Positions 62,396-64,000 of a DNA stretch of 64,000 bases are shown piece after piece (the stretch's first letter is position 1; each line of letters begins with the position of its first letter). The stretch spans positions 147,157 to 211,156 of the forward strand of contig JTDE01000132.1 in the NCBI GenBank assembly GCA_014338405.1, read 5' to 3'. The notes below the pieces were generated by a model. The model was not told where the DNA came from, ran no database searches, and saw only the letters and a program-made list of their open reading frames with translations. Origin of the DNA: Paragonimus skrjabini miyazakii (taxonomy: Eukaryota > Platyhelminthes > Trematoda > Plagiorchiida > Troglotrematidae). Both the position numbers and the translations under genes were made by a program.

Positions 62396-64000
62396 TGGAC
62401 GAGAATAATTTCAACACCAGCCCTAGGTGATTGTTGTTGTTTTCTCGTTCAGATAAACAGCCGGCCGCTGCTAAATAGGAATGCCGTATTCGAGTTTTGC
62501 CGGTGTTAAAACTTACCAGGAATGCTCGCCTATGAAGGAGTTTTCATATGAAGTTCAGCCGCGCTTTCCTGAGTCGATCTTCTTAGTTAATGTCCCACTG
62601 TCCTCATACTGAGTGCAGCCGAACTGTCATATATAAACCACCAGCCACACTCGCTTGTGAGGAGTTCTCAGGTTACTCAATCTCTTGGACAGTATTTTCA
62701 AGAAGATATTACTCTTGGGTTGAAAATGAACCAGAGTTGCTGATTTGTTTGTGAGGCCAAACTATTATGAGAGTCAACGCGACACATGATAAAATTATCG
62801 AAGTTTTGATTGGCATTAGTTTTATAATTTGTATTTAATATCATTATCTAGTAGATTCAGTTGGGCAGTTACTCGAAGGTTTTTATCGTAGAAATGATTG
62901 AAACTTATCGTTTGATTATGTGAACATCGTTTGTCGGAGTATCCCAATTGTCGAACGGATTGTCTGCTTACTCACACAAGAGCACCAATCCACAAAACTA
63001 CTTTGTTTAAAAATAAGCACACAGAAAAACTTGCTGAATGTAAAAGATTCCATTATATATGAGTAGAATTCGTCTTCATAAATTTTTACATTATGAAATT
63101 TAGTACATGATCAAGATCCCACATCATTCTTTTAAGCAGTTGCTTTACGTGAGGTACGTTCACAATGTAACATAATTAAGTGAATCAGTAGAGCGTGGAT
63201 TGTTAGTAAAATCAAACTTTTCATCACGTTACAACACTCACTGTAACATTTGTTTGGTTGGAATCTGTGTCCAGTAATCTCGATCGGAATGTACACACAT
63301 GCACCGGTATTAACGTTGTCATAAGGAGTGCCTTCAAAAATTTATAAACTGTTTCTTAGAATGTTAGTCCTTTTGTGACTTTTTGTTTGAGTAAGCATTC
63401 TTCGCTTGTAACATATCTATCAGACTTTCTGTTGCCAACATATGCAAATTCACAGTCAAATTATCTAATAGAGTTCACTTACTTGTATGAATTAGCATAC
63501 ACAGCCATGTATTGGTTATCTACATTACTGTTTGTCTGTTAACTAATCATGAGAATAAAAAGGGAAAAGTAACACGTAGTTCGACGGCAACTGATGAACA
63601 GTAGCAAAGACGTCGTACGTAAACCAAATATATAAACAAAACTGAGGTAACAACACTATATAATCAAGCGGCTTTTTATTACTTCTTTGAGATTTTCATT
63701 CTTCGACCATAACACTTTTACCGAATACCCAAATGATGGTTAAACTCACAGAATAGTTATCCTGTTTTTGTGTTCATATTTTTGAATTTGTGTCAACCGT
63801 GTTAATTAATGACTACTGAGCAACGTTTGTTCAAAGTTAGATATTGATCTCCTAAAATTAGTTATTCTAACAAGTCATCTATTCAAAGGATACTGGTTCC
63901 GTAAGACAGAACAGAGCTGAGAAGGTCAACGAGCTTCCATATTACTTATGATCACTTGGACCGGTAAATACCGTATTATCCAAGACATACTTTTCACCTG

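Larger units (their letters stand above)
33591..64000. other. Upstream intron or 5' flank; repeats and isolated exon-like ORFs only
   Basis: No large cadherin exon is present here, and the one minus-strand NDN-coding string I noticed by eye (near 37590) is not in a cadherin context. The missing signal peptide and N-terminal EC repeats must therefore lie beyond 64000 or in exons too small to recognise. The stretch contains a GA-rich tract (34071-34106), two head-to-head SINE pairs, an element with a tRNA-like A-box near 46.16 kb, and plus-strand exon-like ORFs at 38651-38801 and 40351-40519. The remainder is AT-rich DNA in which I see nothing further. Confidence 0.55.

Noticed and set aside
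1..64000. CRISPR arrays, bacterial operons, phage or defence islands
   Set aside because: No direct-repeat arrays and no long prokaryotic-type ORFs; the spliced gene shows this is eukaryotic DNA.

Overview
This is a stretch of eukaryotic nuclear DNA, AT-rich and overwhelmingly non-coding. Short exons with consensus GT-AG borders lie in very long introns, among worn copies of a tRNA-derived SINE and a dead CR1-type LINE. I see no operons, ribosome binding sites, CRISPR arrays or rRNA. The protein family, the long introns and the SINE type suggest an invertebrate, most likely a flatworm of the fluke (trematode) type; that placement is inference and nothing in the window proves it.

The one gene I can assemble with confidence is on the minus strand: the 3' part of a protocadherin-like adhesion receptor. 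Four exons at 31009-30734, 29674-28319, 6481-6322 and 5718-4970 join in matching phases (0, 0, 1) into 846 codons. They encode the end of one cadherin repeat, two further repeats, a transmembrane helix and a long cytoplasmic tail. The intron between the membrane exon and the rest of the tail is 21.8 kb. A further upstream exon at 33590-33408 is probable. The 5' end of the gene (signal peptide and first cadherin repeats) is not recognisable before the window ends.

Layout. 1-4969: 3' flank with no supported gene. 4970-6481: the two cytoplasmic-tail exons. 6482-28318: giant intron holding SINE copies, a 100-N assembly gap (20792-20891), a tRNA-like repeat near 22.4 kb and a decayed CR1-like LINE at about 26.9-28.0 kb on the plus strand. 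28319-33590: membrane and cadherin exons. 33591-64000: upstream intron or flank with two head-to-head SINE pairs (about 44.9-45.4 kb and 61.7-62.4 kb) and a few exon-like plus-strand ORFs that I cannot assign.

No novel multi-gene system is visible. The points most worth following are a possible short-tail receptor isoform made by intronic polyadenylation, the SINE family with its inverted pairs and a perfect 19-bp inverted repeat, and the unassigned exon-like ORFs.
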